Origin: Ensifer sp. LCM 4579
Lineage (GTDB): Bacteria; Pseudomonadota; Alphaproteobacteria; Rhizobiales; Rhizobiaceae
Length of the DNA: 64,000 nt
Direction: 5' to 3'
Assembly (NCBI RefSeq): GCF_001854885.1
Contig: NZ_MDDV01000007.1
Span: forward strand, 62,001-126,000
A program made the position numbers and the translations under genes. Below, in pieces: positions 1 through 8,828 of this stretch (position 1 is its first letter; each line of letters begins with the position of its first letter). The notes under the pieces were generated by a model, which ran no database searches, was not told where the DNA came from, and saw only the letters and a list, made by a program, of their open reading frames with translations.

Positions 1-227
1 CGTGTGCGCGTGGTGAAAAGGTTGCAATAGCCCTCGAGCGTCGGCGTGAACACGATCTTCGGCGGGTAGCTGATCGAGTCCGGTGGGGACTTTATGCTCG
101 TGAGAAAGATCCAGGCCAGCGGGATCATCGTCACGAGTGCATAGAGGATGACGATCACGCCGGCGATGCGCTTGACGGTCGGCGTCGGCTCGACCACGGA
201 ATGGGCGCTGGTGTTGACCGAACTCAT
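1..227 (-). CDS. Carbohydrate ABC transporter inner-membrane permease (MalG-type), 3' part missing
   Basis: Only the first 75 residues are inside the window; the gene runs off the left edge. It starts with a short hydrophilic tail, then one membrane span (about residues 20-45, rich in V, I, L) followed by LTSIKSPPDSISYPPKIVFTP, which is the typical first periplasmic segment of the second permease of CUT1 sugar importers. Its ATG overlaps the stop of the preceding permease gene in an ATGA arrangement, so the two are translationally coupled. The EAA loop that would contact the ATPase lies outside the window, and so would any ATPase gene. The substrate cannot be deduced. Confidence 0.85.
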   Translation of the reverse strand, partial: MSSVNTSAHSVVEPTPTVKRIAGVIVILYALVTMIPLAWIFLTSIKSPPDSISYPPKIVFTPTLEGYCNLFTTRT

Positions 228-1234
228 CTCTGTTTCACCTTGTTTAGCGCTTTGACGTAGATGTTGGCGAGACCGAACACCGCGACGAAAAGGATGATTG
301 CGAAGGCGGAGGATCGACCGGTGAGCCAGCTTTCGAAGGCTTCGCGCTTCAGCGTGATCGATGCCACCTCGGTGGTCGAACCGGGTCCGCCGCCGGTCAG
401 CAGCATCACCATGTCGAACATCTTGAAGTTCTCGATGCCGCGGAAGAGCACTGCCAGCATGATGAAGGGCAGGGCCATCGGCACGGTGATCGACCAGAAT
501 TGCCGCCAGGCCGAGGCGCGATCGACCTCCGCCGCCTCGTAGATGTAGTCGGGTATGGATCTGAGGCCGGCGAGGCAGATCAGCATCACGTAAGGGGTCC
601 ACATCCAGGTATCGACGACGATAATCGCCCAGGGTGCGAGCGTCACCGAGCCGAGCATCTCGAAGGAGGACGGCGGGATCCCTGAGAAGAACGAGACGAT
701 ATAATTGAAGAGGCCGATCTGAGGCTGGTACAGGAAGCGCCAGAAGTTTCCGACCACGGCCGGCGACAGCATCATCGGAATGAGGATGACCGTCGTCCAG
801 AAGGCGTGGCCGCGGAACTTGCGGTCGATGAGATAGGCGAGCGCGAAGCCGATGACCGTCTGGAAGAGAATCGTCCAGAAGACGAAATGCGCCGTCGTCT
901 GCATGGCGATCCAGATGTCCGGATCGTTCAGCACCCGCTGGTAGTTGCGCAAACCGACACCGACGACTTCGGCATTGGGACGGTTCGCACGGAAATTCGT
1001 GAAGGACAGATAAACCGCCCAGATCAGCGGGAAGATATTGATCGCCAGCAGCAAGGCGATGGTCGGCGTGATGAACAGCCAGGCGATTGCGCGATCGGAA
1101 AGGCCGCGCACCCGGGCCGCGATCGTCGTCGGCGTGGAGCGGGCGAGCATTTCAGCGGATCGCTCGGCGATGGTGGAAGGGGCATCGGTCACTGACGTCA
1201 CCTGAATTGGGAAGGGTTCGGGGCGCGCGTTCAA
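224..1234 (-). CDS. Carbohydrate ABC transporter permease (MalF/UgpA-type)
   Basis: This 336-residue protein is the first of two permeases of a CUT1 sugar importer. It has a hydrophilic N terminus of about 45 residues, then six membrane spans. Near residues 235-255 is the EAA loop (EAAEVDRASAWRQFWSITVP), which docks on the ATPase subunit. Length and layout fit MalF-like proteins without the large periplasmic loop of E. coli MalF. It lies between the binding-protein gene and the MalG-type permease, all on the minus strand, and a stable hairpin separates it from the binding-protein gene. The sugar transported is not evident. Confidence 0.9.
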   Translation of the reverse strand: MNARPEPFPIQVTSVTDAPSTIAERSAEMLARSTPTTIAARVRGLSDRAIAWLFITPTIALLLAINIFPLIWAVYLSFTNFRANRPNAEVVGVGLRNYQRVLNDPDIWIAMQTTAHFVFWTILFQTVIGFALAYLIDRKFRGHAFWTTVILIPMMLSPAVVGNFWRFLYQPQIGLFNYIVSFFSGIPPSSFEMLGSVTLAPWAIIVVDTWMWTPYVMLICLAGLRSIPDYIYEAAEVDRASAWRQFWSITVPMALPFIMLAVLFRGIENFKMFDMVMLLTGGGPGSTTEVASITLKREAFESWLTGRSSAFAIILFVAVFGLANIYVKALNKVKQR

Positions 1235-1235
1235 G

Positions 1236-1262
1236 ACGGCCCGGACTTCGCAGCCGGGCCGT
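1236..1262 (-). terminator. Hairpin between binding-protein and permease genes
   Basis: Nine-base perfect arms (ACGGCCCGG and CCGGGCCGT) enclose a nine-base loop in the 40-base gap between the two genes. There is no strong U tract, so it probably works as a partial terminator or an mRNA 3'-end stabiliser. Such hairpins commonly keep binding-protein mRNA more abundant than permease mRNA. The function is inferred; the structure is directly visible. Confidence 0.6.
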
Positions 1263-1273
1263 TTAAGATGAGC

Positions 1274-2599
1274 CTAGAGCTTGCCTTCGTCCTCGAAGAT
1301 TTCCTTCCAGTCGTTGACCAGAGCGTCGAGCGCCTCCTGCGCCGTCCCCTTGTCGGCCACGACATAGTCATGCAGACGCTTCTGCATGGCCTGCAGCAGA
1401 ATCGCGTAGGACGGCTCCTGCCAGAAGTCCTGCACCTGGTTCATCGCCATGAGGAAATCGGCCGCGAAGGGCTGGCTGTCCTTGAACGACGGATCGTTCA
1501 GGACGGCCTTGTGCACGGCATAGCCGCCGAGCGCCCACCACTTCTTCTGGACGTCAGGCTGGGCGAACCATTTGATATAGGCGAGCGCGCCGTCCATGTT
1601 GTCGGTGTTGGCGACGACCGAGATGCCCTGGCCGCCGAGCGTCGAGGCGGCGACTTTCTGCTTCGGATTGACGAAGAAGCCGATCTTGTCTCCGCCCACG
1701 TTCTCGTCCTTGTAGAGGCCGGGAAAGAAGGCGAACCAGTTCATCGCCATAGCCACCTGACCGGATTTGAAAGCATCGAGACCCTCGCCCATGTAGCTGT
1801 CGGTATAGCCGGGCGGCTGGCAGCATTTGTAGAGCGCCTTGTAGGCCTCGAGGCCTGCGACGGAGTCAGGCGAATTGACCGCGCCGTCCATGTCGTATTT
1901 TCCCGGCGTCTGCTCATATTTGAAGCCGTAGGGATAGAGCGCCGAGGTTGCGCCCATGGTAATGCCTTCGGAGGCGCGCTCGGTGAAGATTGCGGCACCA
2001 TAGACCTTCTGGCCATCGATCTCGCGGCCGGTGAAGAATTCGGCAACCTGCTTCAACTCATCCCAGGTCTGCGGCGGGCCGAGATCGCGACCGTATTTCG
2101 CCTTGAACTCGGCCTGCAATTCCGGCTTTGTGAACCAGTCCTTGCGATAGAACCAGCCATTGGCGTCGCCCATGGCCGGCAATGCCCAATAATTCGGCGT
2201 GCCTTTCGGCCAGGTGGAATAGGCGTTGACTGCTGCTTCGGCGAAATCGCTCATCTTGATTCCTTCCCTGTCGAAGAAATCATTGAGCTTCACGTAGTAG
2301 CCGTTCTCTGCGGAACCGCCGATCCATTGGCTGTCGCCGATCAGAAGATCGCAGAGCTTACCGCCCGAATTGAGCTCGTTGAGAATACGGTCGGCGAAAT
2401 TCGGCCACGGCACGAACTCGAACTTCATCGTGGTGCCGGTCTGTGCGGTGAAATCCTTGGAGAGTTCGACCAGTGCGTTGGCCGGATCCCAGGCAGCCCA
2501 GCACAGCGTCAATTCATCGGCCTTCGCCATTCCCGGTATCGCCGTCGACAGTATGAGTGCCGACGACATGCCCATCAGGGCCTTCGTCATCTTCCGCAT
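1274..2599 (-). CDS. ABC transporter sugar-binding protein (family 1 extracellular solute-binding)
   Basis: This is the periplasmic receptor of the importer, 441 residues. The N terminus carries a signal peptide: KMTK, a hydrophobic stretch to about residue 22, and a likely cleavage near GMAKA-DE. The mature part begins LTLCWAAWDPANALVELSKDF and continues with the alternating lobes of family 1 (MalE/UgpB-like) receptors. Later segments such as YALPAMGDANGWFYRKDWF and the WFAQPDVQKKWW region fit that family. The gene is the first of the operon, with a good AGGAG ribosome site just before the ATG. The ligand is unknown; several Trp and Tyr residues suggest a sugar or polyol. Confidence 0.9.
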   Translation of the reverse strand: MRKMTKALMGMSSALILSTAIPGMAKADELTLCWAAWDPANALVELSKDFTAQTGTTMKFEFVPWPNFADRILNELNSGGKLCDLLIGDSQWIGGSAENGYYVKLNDFFDREGIKMSDFAEAAVNAYSTWPKGTPNYWALPAMGDANGWFYRKDWFTKPELQAEFKAKYGRDLGPPQTWDELKQVAEFFTGREIDGQKVYGAAIFTERASEGITMGATSALYPYGFKYEQTPGKYDMDGAVNSPDSVAGLEAYKALYKCCQPPGYTDSYMGEGLDAFKSGQVAMAMNWFAFFPGLYKDENVGGDKIGFFVNPKQKVAASTLGGQGISVVANTDNMDGALAYIKWFAQPDVQKKWWALGGYAVHKAVLNDPSFKDSQPFAADFLMAMNQVQDFWQEPSYAILLQAMQKRLHDYVVADKGTAQEALDALVNDWKEIFEDEGKL

Positions 2600-2691
2600 G
2601 TATTCCTCCCAGATACAGAATCGACCGCTCGCCGGCCTCGGAAAATTCTCCCTTGCTCACATGCCCAAGCGATACTCCCTCATGTTGAGCA

Positions 2692-2725
2692 ATATGTTTA
2701 GTGATATACCTTTTACTGAACATAT
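2692..2725. promoter_or_regulatory. 34-bp inverted repeat, candidate operator of the sugar-ABC operon
   Basis: The arms ATATGTTTAGT (2692-2702) and ACTGAACATAT (2715-2725) match at 10 of 11 positions and are separated by 12 bases. The site is about 95 bases upstream of the binding-protein start, where a regulator of this operon would be expected to bind. No regulator gene for this operon is inside the window. The symmetry is seen directly; the operator role is inferred. Confidence 0.45.
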
Positions 2726-3335
2726 CAAGTGCGATTCGTCGCTGCAGCGCAGCATGCGCCGCCGACGATCAATCGAGCGTGACGCTCGAGTCGCGGGCCT
2801 CGCGGCCGTGCGGGGTGTCCGAATAGGGCAAGCCGACATTCCCGACCGGCCGTGCCAGGCCGAATGAAGCGCCCGGCAGGGTTGCGCCCCATTGACAACG
2901 CCCCGTCAATCGGAGCTTCTTGTTTGCAGAGGCACGAACAAAAAGGTTGGGCCGGCGGGGCAATAGCCCATGCTGGAAAGCGGTAGGCTGATCTTCTCGC
3001 CGGATGATTTTGACGCACACCTCGACAACAAGGCGCGCATGAACCGCTGTTTCGACATTTACAATGCGGCCTTTGGCGAGGCGGACATCCGATGGCGCGG
3101 AGAGGGCACCTATCGCGCGTTCCGAATTATTGCCTGCCCGGCGCCCGTCTCCGCGCGGGCACTCAGTTTTAAGGTCCTGTGGCGATCGACGGGTGGTAGG
3201 GGACGACCCGCTTGCGCCTCCTTGGCACGATCGATGTATGCAGTTGATCTCGTACGCCGTTCCGTCGGGGCGGACTCCCATCCGGGAAATTTGAGTGGAA
3301 GCACACCTCTGAGTTCAAATGTGAGTTTACAAAAG

Positions 3336-3343
3336 TAATATTA
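3336..3343. promoter_or_regulatory. AT-rich promoter/operator region of the ytfQ-like operon
   Basis: The TAATATTA palindrome lies in the only strongly AT-rich stretch near the operon (about 3318-3355), roughly 55 bases before the ATG. Just upstream the hexamer TGAGTT occurs twice, 12 bases apart. This is the natural place for the promoter and for binding of the GntR-type regulator encoded at the operon's end. No exact sigma-70 hexamers can be assigned with confidence. Confidence 0.3.
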
Positions 3344-3396
3344 TATGATTTTTTATCCCCGAGCTGCACGGAGGCAGCTTTCTTTGGGAGGAAATC

Positions 3397-4359
3397 ATGA
3401 ATTTTCGTAAAGCACTCGCGAGTGCCACGATCCTTGCTGCCTGCATGGTCGGCAGCGCTTCGGCCGCCGATCTCGTCGTCGGCTTTTCCCAGATTGGATC
3501 GGAATCCGGCTGGCGCGCGGCTGAGACGACGCTGACGAAACAGCAGGCCGAACAGCGCGGCGTCGACCTCAAATTCGCCGATGCGCAGCAGAAGCAGGAA
3601 AACCAGATCAAGGCGATCCGTTCCTTCATCGCTCAGGGCGTCAACGCCATTCTGCTGGCGCCGGTCGTCGCCACCGGCTGGGACGAGGTGCTGCAGGAGG
3701 CAAAGGACGCCGAAATCCCGGTCATCCTGCTCGACCGCACGGTGGACGCTTCCGATGATCTCTATCTGACGGCGGTCACCTCGGACCTCGTGCACGAGGG
3801 CAATGTCGCGGGCAAGTGGCTCGTCGACACCGTTGCCGGCAAGGACTGCAATGTCGTCGAGCTCCAGGGCACGACCGGGTCCTCTCCGGCAATCGACCGC
3901 AAGAAGGGCTTCGAGGAGGCGCTTGCCGGCCACGACAATCTGAAGATCATCCGCAGCCAGACCGGCGACTTCACCCGCACGAAGGGCAAGGAAGTGATGG
4001 AGAGCTTCCTGAAGGCGGAGAACGGTGGCAAGAATATTTGTGCCCTTTATGCCCACAACGACGACATGGCCGTCGGGGCGATCCAGGCGATCAAGGAAGC
4101 CGGCCTGAAGCCGGGTACGGACATTCTCGTCGTCTCGATCGACGCCGTTCCGGATATCTTCCAGGCAATGGCCGCAGGCGAAGCCAACGCAACGGTCGAG
4201 CTGACCCCGAACATGGCGGGCCCCGCCTTCGACGCGCTCGACGCTTACCTCAAGGACGGCAAGGAGCCTTCGAAGTGGATTCAGACGGAATCGAAGCTCT
4301 ACACCCAGGCGGACGATCCGATGAAGGTCTATGAGGAGAAGAAAGGGCTCGGCTACTGA
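3397..4359 (+). CDS. ytfQ: YtfQ-like sugar ABC transporter periplasmic binding protein
   Basis: The 320-residue protein has a clear signal peptide (MNFRKALASATILAACMVGSASA) and matures at ADLVVGFSQIGSESGWR. This start and the following NQIKAIRSFIAQGVNAILLAPVV segment are typical of YtfQ, the galactofuranose receptor of E. coli, in the ribose-type (periplasmic-binding 4) family. The conserved D of YAHNDDMAVGAIQAIKEAG is present. A GGGAGGAAATC ribosome site precedes the ATG. The order binding protein, double ATPase, two permeases matches ytfQRT-yjfF. Whether the ligand here is galactofuranose or another aldose is open. Confidence 0.9.
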   Translation: MNFRKALASATILAACMVGSASAADLVVGFSQIGSESGWRAAETTLTKQQAEQRGVDLKFADAQQKQENQIKAIRSFIAQGVNAILLAPVVATGWDEVLQEAKDAEIPVILLDRTVDASDDLYLTAVTSDLVHEGNVAGKWLVDTVAGKDCNVVELQGTTGSSPAIDRKKGFEEALAGHDNLKIIRSQTGDFTRTKGKEVMESFLKAENGGKNICALYAHNDDMAVGAIQAIKEAGLKPGTDILVVSIDAVPDIFQAMAAGEANATVELTPNMAGPAFDALDAYLKDGKEPSKWIQTESKLYTQADDPMKVYEEKKGLGY

Positions 4360-4369
4360 TCTCGCCAAC

Positions 4370-4394
4370 GCCCGCGCCGCATGTCGGCGCGGGC
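4370..4394 (+). terminator. Strong hairpin after the binding-protein gene
   Basis: Perfect ten-base arms GCCCGCGCCG and CGGCGCGGGC enclose a five-base loop and are followed by TTTCCC. It lies 10 bases after the ytfQ-like stop and before the ATPase gene. It is probably a partial terminator or 3'-end stabiliser that sets high receptor and low ATPase/permease expression, as at the equivalent position of the first operon. Confidence 0.65.
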
Positions 4395-4442
4395 TTTCCC
4401 ATCCCGTCCAGCCCGGCGGGCGGTCCTGACGAGACGGTATCC

Positions 4443-5972
4443 ATGCACAGCACCAGCGACAATATTCTTTCGGCGGTCCGGATCGAGAAAGGCTTCCCAG
4501 GTACGAAGGCGCTCGACAAGGTCGATTTCCAGCTGCGGCGCGGCGAGGTCCATGCGCTTCTCGGAGAAAATGGCGCCGGCAAGTCGACCCTCATCAAGTG
4601 CCTGACCGGCGCCTATCGCCGCGACAGCGGCAGCATCCTGCTCGACGGGGTCGAAGTCGACCCGCGCGACACCTTCGACGCCCAGAGGCTGGGGATCGGC
4701 ACCGTTTACCAGGAAGTCAATCTGCTGCCGAACCTCACGGTCGCCGAGAATCTCTTCCTTGGGCGGCAGCCCCGCCGCTTCGGCATGATCGACACCCGGG
4801 CAATGAACCGGATGGCGCGCGAATTGCTTGCCGAATACGAGCTCGATCTGGACGTGACGGGCGATCTCGCCAGCTATTCGGTGGCGATCCAGCAGGTTGT
4901 GGCGATCGCCCGCGCCGTCGATCTTTCCGGCAAGGTGCTTATCCTCGACGAGCCGACCGCGAGCCTCGACGCGCATGAAGTGGCGATGCTCTTCCGCATC
5001 GTCAGGCGCTTGAAGGCGCGCGGACTTGGCATCATCTTCATCACCCATTTCCTCGAGCAGGTTTACGAGATATCCGATCGCATCACCGTGCTGCGCAACG
5101 GTCAACTGGTCGGCACCCGCGAGACCGCCGATCTCGACCGGCGCGATCTGATCACGATGATGATCGGCCGCGAGCTCGCGGACGAGATTCACACCCACCA
5201 CGCTTCGGCGGGCGAGGGGCGATTGCGCTACCGCTTCCGCAATTACGGCCGCCGCGGACACATAGAGCCCTTCGACCTCGACGTGCGCGCCGGTGAAGTG
5301 GTCGGAATTGCCGGACTGCTCGGATCGGGGCGCACGGAAACGGCGGAGGTGCTTTTCGGCGCCCACCGCGCCGATAGCGGTACCGCCGAAATCGACGGGC
5401 GCGCGGTCGATCTGCCGTCGCCGCGGGCCGCCATCCGCCGGAAATTCGGCTTTTGCCCCGAGGACCGCAAGACCGCCGGCATCGTCGGCGATCTCTCGGT
5501 GCGCGAGAACATCGTGCTGGCACTGCAGGCGAGACGCGGCTGGACCCGGCCGATCTCGCGTACGGAGCAGAATCGTCTCGCAGACCACTATATCCGCGCC
5601 CTCGATATCCGCACGGCCGACCGCGAGAAACCGATCAAGCTGCTCTCCGGCGGCAACCAACAGAAAGCCATACTCGCCCGTTGGCTCGCAACCGAGCCGG
5701 AATTCCTGATCCTCGACGAGCCGACGCGGGGCATCGATGTCGGCGCCCATGCGGAGATCGTCAAGCTGATCGAAAGTCTTCGTGAAAGGGGGCTGTCGCT
5801 GATCGTCATATCATCCGAAATAGAAGAGCTGGTCGCCTACAGCACCCGTGTCGTCGTACTGCGCGATCGTGCCCATGTGGCCGAACTCGATGGTGAGCGG
5901 ATTACCGCGCATAACATCGTCGAGGCGATTGCTGCGGCGAATGAAGGAGGGCGTCGTGACGGCGACCGTTAG
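4443..5972 (+). CDS. ytfR: YtfR-like sugar ABC transporter ATP-binding protein (two ABC domains)
   Basis: This 509-residue protein powers the importer and carries two fused ABC domains. The first has a Walker A (LLGENGAGKSTLIK, about residues 37-50) and a Walker B (VLILDEPTASLD). Its signature is degenerate (ASYSVAIQQ instead of LSGGQ). The second has a degenerate Walker A (GLLGSGRTETAE), an intact signature (LSGGNQQKAILARWLA) and Walker B (FLILDEPTRGID). This asymmetry is normal for RbsA/MglA/YtfR-type ATPases. The 3' end overlaps the next gene. Confidence 0.93.
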   Translation: MHSTSDNILSAVRIEKGFPGTKALDKVDFQLRRGEVHALLGENGAGKSTLIKCLTGAYRRDSGSILLDGVEVDPRDTFDAQRLGIGTVYQEVNLLPNLTVAENLFLGRQPRRFGMIDTRAMNRMARELLAEYELDLDVTGDLASYSVAIQQVVAIARAVDLSGKVLILDEPTASLDAHEVAMLFRIVRRLKARGLGIIFITHFLEQVYEISDRITVLRNGQLVGTRETADLDRRDLITMMIGRELADEIHTHHASAGEGRLRYRFRNYGRRGHIEPFDLDVRAGEVVGIAGLLGSGRTETAEVLFGAHRADSGTAEIDGRAVDLPSPRAAIRRKFGFCPEDRKTAGIVGDLSVRENIVLALQARRGWTRPISRTEQNRLADHYIRALDIRTADREKPIKLLSGGNQQKAILARWLATEPEFLILDEPTRGIDVGAHAEIVKLIESLRERGLSLIVISSEIEELVAYSTRVVVLRDRAHVAELDGERITAHNIVEAIAAANEGGRRDGDR

Positions 5973-6981
5973 GACCTATCTCCGCCGGCTGTTGCCGCAG
6001 TTGATTGCGCTGGCTGTGATTGTCATCGCCATTTCAATGGTTTTTCCGGGTTTTCTCAGCCTGCAGATTCAGAATGGTCGCCTTTATGGAAGCCTGATCG
6101 ATATCCTCAACCGCGGTGCCCCCGTGGTGTTGCTTGCGATCGGTATGACGGTCGTAATCGCCACCAAGGGCATCGACTTGTCGGTCGGTGCCGTCATGGC
6201 GATCTGCGGCGCCGTTGCCGCCTCGCTGATCACCTCCGGCCACTCGCTTGCCGAAACCCTGCTGGCGACGCTCGTGGTCGGTATCCTTTGCGGCGTCTGG
6301 AACGGACTTCTCGTCGCCATCCTCGACATTCAGCCGATCATCGCGACCCTCGTGCTGATGGTGGCCGGCCGCGGCATTGCGCAGCTCGTCACCGAGGGCG
6401 CAATCCTGACCTTCAACCATCCGGGGCTCATCTTCATCGGCAGCGGTTCCTTTGCCGGGCTGCCGATGCCGGTCGTCATCTGGCTCATCTTCGGTGTCCT
6501 TGTCGCACTGCTCGTTCGTCAGACGGCACTCGGCATGCTCATCGAGGCGATCGGCGTCAATCGCCAGGCGAGCACGCTGTCCGGCGTGCTCACGCCCGTG
6601 CTCCTGATCGCGGCTTACGTGCTTTCCGGCCTCTGCGCGGCGATCGCCGGCATCATCGCTGCCGCAGACATCAGGGGCGCGGACGCGAACAATGCGGGGC
6701 TCTGGCTGGAACTCGACGCGATCCTCGCGGTCGTGGTCGGCGGCACTTCGCTTCTCGGCGGGCGCTTCAGCATCGCCGCCTCGGTTCTCGGCGCCATCAT
6801 CATTCAGGCGATCAACACGGGCATTCTCCTGTCCGGTTTCCCGCCTGAGTTCAACCTCATCATCAAGGCGGCGATCATCGTCTTCATCCTCGTGCTGCAA
6901 TCGCCGCGCTTCAGGACCGCCTTCACCTTCGTGAGGCTGCCGCGCGCCACCGGAAAACCGACCGAGCGAGAAGCAAAATGA
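5956..6981 (+). CDS. ytfT: YtfT-like sugar ABC transporter permease
   Basis: I place the start at the GTG at 5956, because AAGGAGGG lies four bases upstream and the resulting 341 residues equal the length of E. coli YtfT; ATG 5941 in the same frame has no ribosome site. The gene therefore overlaps the end of the ATPase gene by 17 bases. The protein is almost entirely hydrophobic, with about eight to ten spans. It has the glycine-rich segment GIDLSVGAVMAICGAVAAS and the VVGGTSLLGGRFS loop typical of RbsC-type (branched-chain permease 2) proteins. Confidence 0.92.
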   Translation: MTATVRTYLRRLLPQLIALAVIVIAISMVFPGFLSLQIQNGRLYGSLIDILNRGAPVVLLAIGMTVVIATKGIDLSVGAVMAICGAVAASLITSGHSLAETLLATLVVGILCGVWNGLLVAILDIQPIIATLVLMVAGRGIAQLVTEGAILTFNHPGLIFIGSGSFAGLPMPVVIWLIFGVLVALLVRQTALGMLIEAIGVNRQASTLSGVLTPVLLIAAYVLSGLCAAIAGIIAAADIRGADANNAGLWLELDAILAVVVGGTSLLGGRFSIAASVLGAIIIQAINTGILLSGFPPEFNLIIKAAIIVFILVLQSPRFRTAFTFVRLPRATGKPTEREAK

Positions 6982-7946
6982 AACAGAAATATCTTCCGCT
7001 TACGGCAACGATCCTCATCTTTGTGCTGAGCTATGCACTCTGTGTCATGCAGTTCCCGAACATGCTTTCGACGCGGGTGATCGGCAATCTGCTGACGGAT
7101 AACGCCTTCCTCGGCATTGCTGCCGTAGGTATGACTTTCGTGATCCTTTCGGGCGGTATCGACCTCTCCGTCGGTGCGGTCATCGCCTTTACCGGCGTGT
7201 TTCTCGCCGTCGTCCTGGAGCAGGGCGGCTTGCACCCGCTGGTCGCCTTCGCGCTGGCGCTCGCCATCACTACGGCCTTCGGGGCGCTTATGGGCGCAAT
7301 CATCCACTATCTCGAAATGCCTGCATTCATCGTCACGCTTGCCGGCATGTTCCTTGCCCGCGGCATGGCCTTCGTGCTCTCGATCGATTCCGTCCCGATC
7401 AAGCATCCGTTCTATGCCACCTTAAAAGGGTTCTATTACAAGCTGCCCGGCGGCGGCCGGATTACGCTGATCGGCGGCCTAATGCTGCTCGTCTTCGCCG
7501 TCGGCATCATGATTGCGCATAGAACCCGCTTCGGAACCAATGTCTATGCGCTTGGCGGCGGTGCCGCGACGGCGCAATTGATGGGCGTGCCGGTCGCGAG
7601 AACGACCATCGGCATCTACGCCCTGTCAGGACTGCTGGCAGGGCTCTCCGGCATCGTCTTCTCGCTTTATACCTCGGCCGGCTATTCTCTGGCTGCCGTC
7701 GGCGTCGAACTCGACGCGATCACGGCAGTGGTCATTGGCGGGACGCTCTTGACCGGCGGTTCGGGCTTTGTCGCCGGGACCCTCGTCGGCATTCTCATCC
7801 AGGGGCTGATCCAGACCTATATCACCTTCGATGGAACGCTTTCGAGCTGGTGGACGAAGATCCTGATCGGCCTGCTCCTCTTCGCCTTCATTCTCTTGCA
7901 GAAGGGAATCATCCGCCTGTCGCGGGTTGAAAGGCAGCACGCATGA
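6978..7946 (+). CDS. yjfF: YjfF-like sugar ABC transporter permease
   Basis: This is the second permease of the importer, 322 residues, and it overlaps the first permease gene in an ATGA. It shows the same RbsC-type features (SGGIDLSVGAVIAFTGVFLAV near residue 55, VIGGTLLTGGSGFVAGTLVG near residue 255). The motif GFYYKLPGGGRITLIGG in the middle is typical of YjfF proteins. Having two different permeases rather than a homodimer is the hallmark of the ytf/yjf system and distinguishes it from ribose importers. Confidence 0.92.
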   Translation: MKQKYLPLTATILIFVLSYALCVMQFPNMLSTRVIGNLLTDNAFLGIAAVGMTFVILSGGIDLSVGAVIAFTGVFLAVVLEQGGLHPLVAFALALAITTAFGALMGAIIHYLEMPAFIVTLAGMFLARGMAFVLSIDSVPIKHPFYATLKGFYYKLPGGGRITLIGGLMLLVFAVGIMIAHRTRFGTNVYALGGGAATAQLMGVPVARTTIGIYALSGLLAGLSGIVFSLYTSAGYSLAAVGVELDAITAVVIGGTLLTGGSGFVAGTLVGILIQGLIQTYITFDGTLSSWWTKILIGLLLFAFILLQKGIIRLSRVERQHA

Positions 7947-7967
7947 CGAGGGGGAGGGCGGGGTGAA

Positions 7968-8720
7968 ATGCCGTCACGTTTCGGCAGGCAAGCGGGCAAG
8001 AGAACGAGCCACCGCCTCGTCGTAGACGAGTTGGGGCAGGCGGTGGTCGGTGGCGAATTTGCGGTGGGCGACATATTGCCCGGCGACGTCGAACTTGCGG
8101 CACGCTTCAATGTCTCTCGTACCGTCCTGCGCGAAGCCATGAAGACACTTGCCGCCAAGGGCCTTGTGCTCGCCCGCGCCCGAATCGGCACGCGTGTCCT
8201 GCCGCGGGCCAGTTGGAATCTCTTCGACAGCGACGTGCTCACCTGGCGTTTCAACGCGGGCGTCGACGAGGATTTTCTGCGCCATGTCTGCGAGGTGCGG
8301 CTGGCGCTCGAGCCCTATGCCGCGGGCCTTGCGGCAATGCGGGCGACCGACGCGGACATTGCCCGGATGATGCGGCTTGCGGTTGCCATGGGAAAAGCCG
8401 GCCATGACGGTCAGACGCTCGCCCAGGCGGACCTCGAGTTCCACCTGAGCCTGCTCGAATCTTCCCTCAATCCGTTCATGCATACGGTGGGAAGCCTGAT
8501 CGAAGCGGCATTGGTGGGGGTCTTCAGGCGAACGAGCCCCCGCGCGGACGCGGCCGAAATCGATCGCGTTGCCATGGCCCATATCCGTATCGTCGAGGAA
8601 ATCCGGCGCCGGAACGAGGGGGGCGCCCGCGCTGCCATGGAGCATGTGATCCGCGTCGGTCAGGAGCGGTTGCTCAACGACCTGCGGGCACAGCGGACCC
8701 CGGCCGTGCCGCAGGTTTAA
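7968..8720 (+). CDS. GntR-family transcriptional regulator (FadR/FCD subfamily)
   Basis: The 250-residue protein has an N-terminal winged helix (about residues 12-78, with DVELAARFNVSRTVLREAMKTLAAKGLV). It is followed by an all-helical FCD ligand domain containing the characteristic acidic and histidine positions (EVRLALEPYAAGLAA, DLEFHLSLLESSLNP). It is the last gene of the sugar-importer operon, 21 bases behind the second permease, so it most likely senses the imported sugar or a metabolite and represses the operon. A strong bidirectional terminator follows. Confidence 0.9.
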   Translation: MPSRFGRQAGKRTSHRLVVDELGQAVVGGEFAVGDILPGDVELAARFNVSRTVLREAMKTLAAKGLVLARARIGTRVLPRASWNLFDSDVLTWRFNAGVDEDFLRHVCEVRLALEPYAAGLAAMRATDADIARMMRLAVAMGKAGHDGQTLAQADLEFHLSLLESSLNPFMHTVGSLIEAALVGVFRRTSPRADAAEIDRVAMAHIRIVEEIRRRNEGGARAAMEHVIRVGQERLLNDLRAQRTPAVPQV

Positions 8721-8783
8721 AGGAAGCCGAGCTCCTTCCAATTCGGATGAGCTGGCGGCTCTACTGCTCTGACTCCATGGTGT

Positions 8784-8818
8784 AATCTCGCTCCAGGCCG
8801 GGGGCGTGGAGCGAGATT
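8784..8818. terminator. Bidirectional terminator between convergent operons
   Basis: Twelve-base perfect arms (AATCTCGCTCCA and TGGAGCGAGATT) enclose an 11-base loop, midway between the regulator stop and the TRAP binding-protein stop. The A/T-ended arms give short A and T runs on both sides, so it can serve both strands. Confidence 0.75.
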
Positions 8819-8828
8819 GTCGTTCTGC

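Larger units (their letters stand above)
2600..3396. other. Divergent intergenic region between two sugar-importer operons
   Basis: About 800 bases carry no gene that I can defend. The left end must hold the promoter of the minus-strand binding-protein operon and includes a 34-bp inverted repeat. The right end is unusually AT-rich and must hold the promoter of the plus-strand ytfQ-like operon. A frame from 2970 on the plus strand has coding-like third positions for about 45 codons (DFDAHLDNKARMNRCF...), then deteriorates. It could be a remnant, but I cannot assign a family. Confidence 0.5.

Noticed and set aside
1268-2701. Long plus-strand open frame across the sugar-binding-protein gene
   Set aside because: It has no ribosome site and reads as a Leu/Arg/His-rich shadow; the minus strand encodes a complete, recognisable binding protein with signal peptide.
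2970-3338. Plus-strand frame of 122 codons upstream of the ytfQ-like gene
   Set aside because: About 45 codons look coding-like, but there is no ribosome site and the rest is degenerate. It is mentioned with the intergenic region as a possible remnant.
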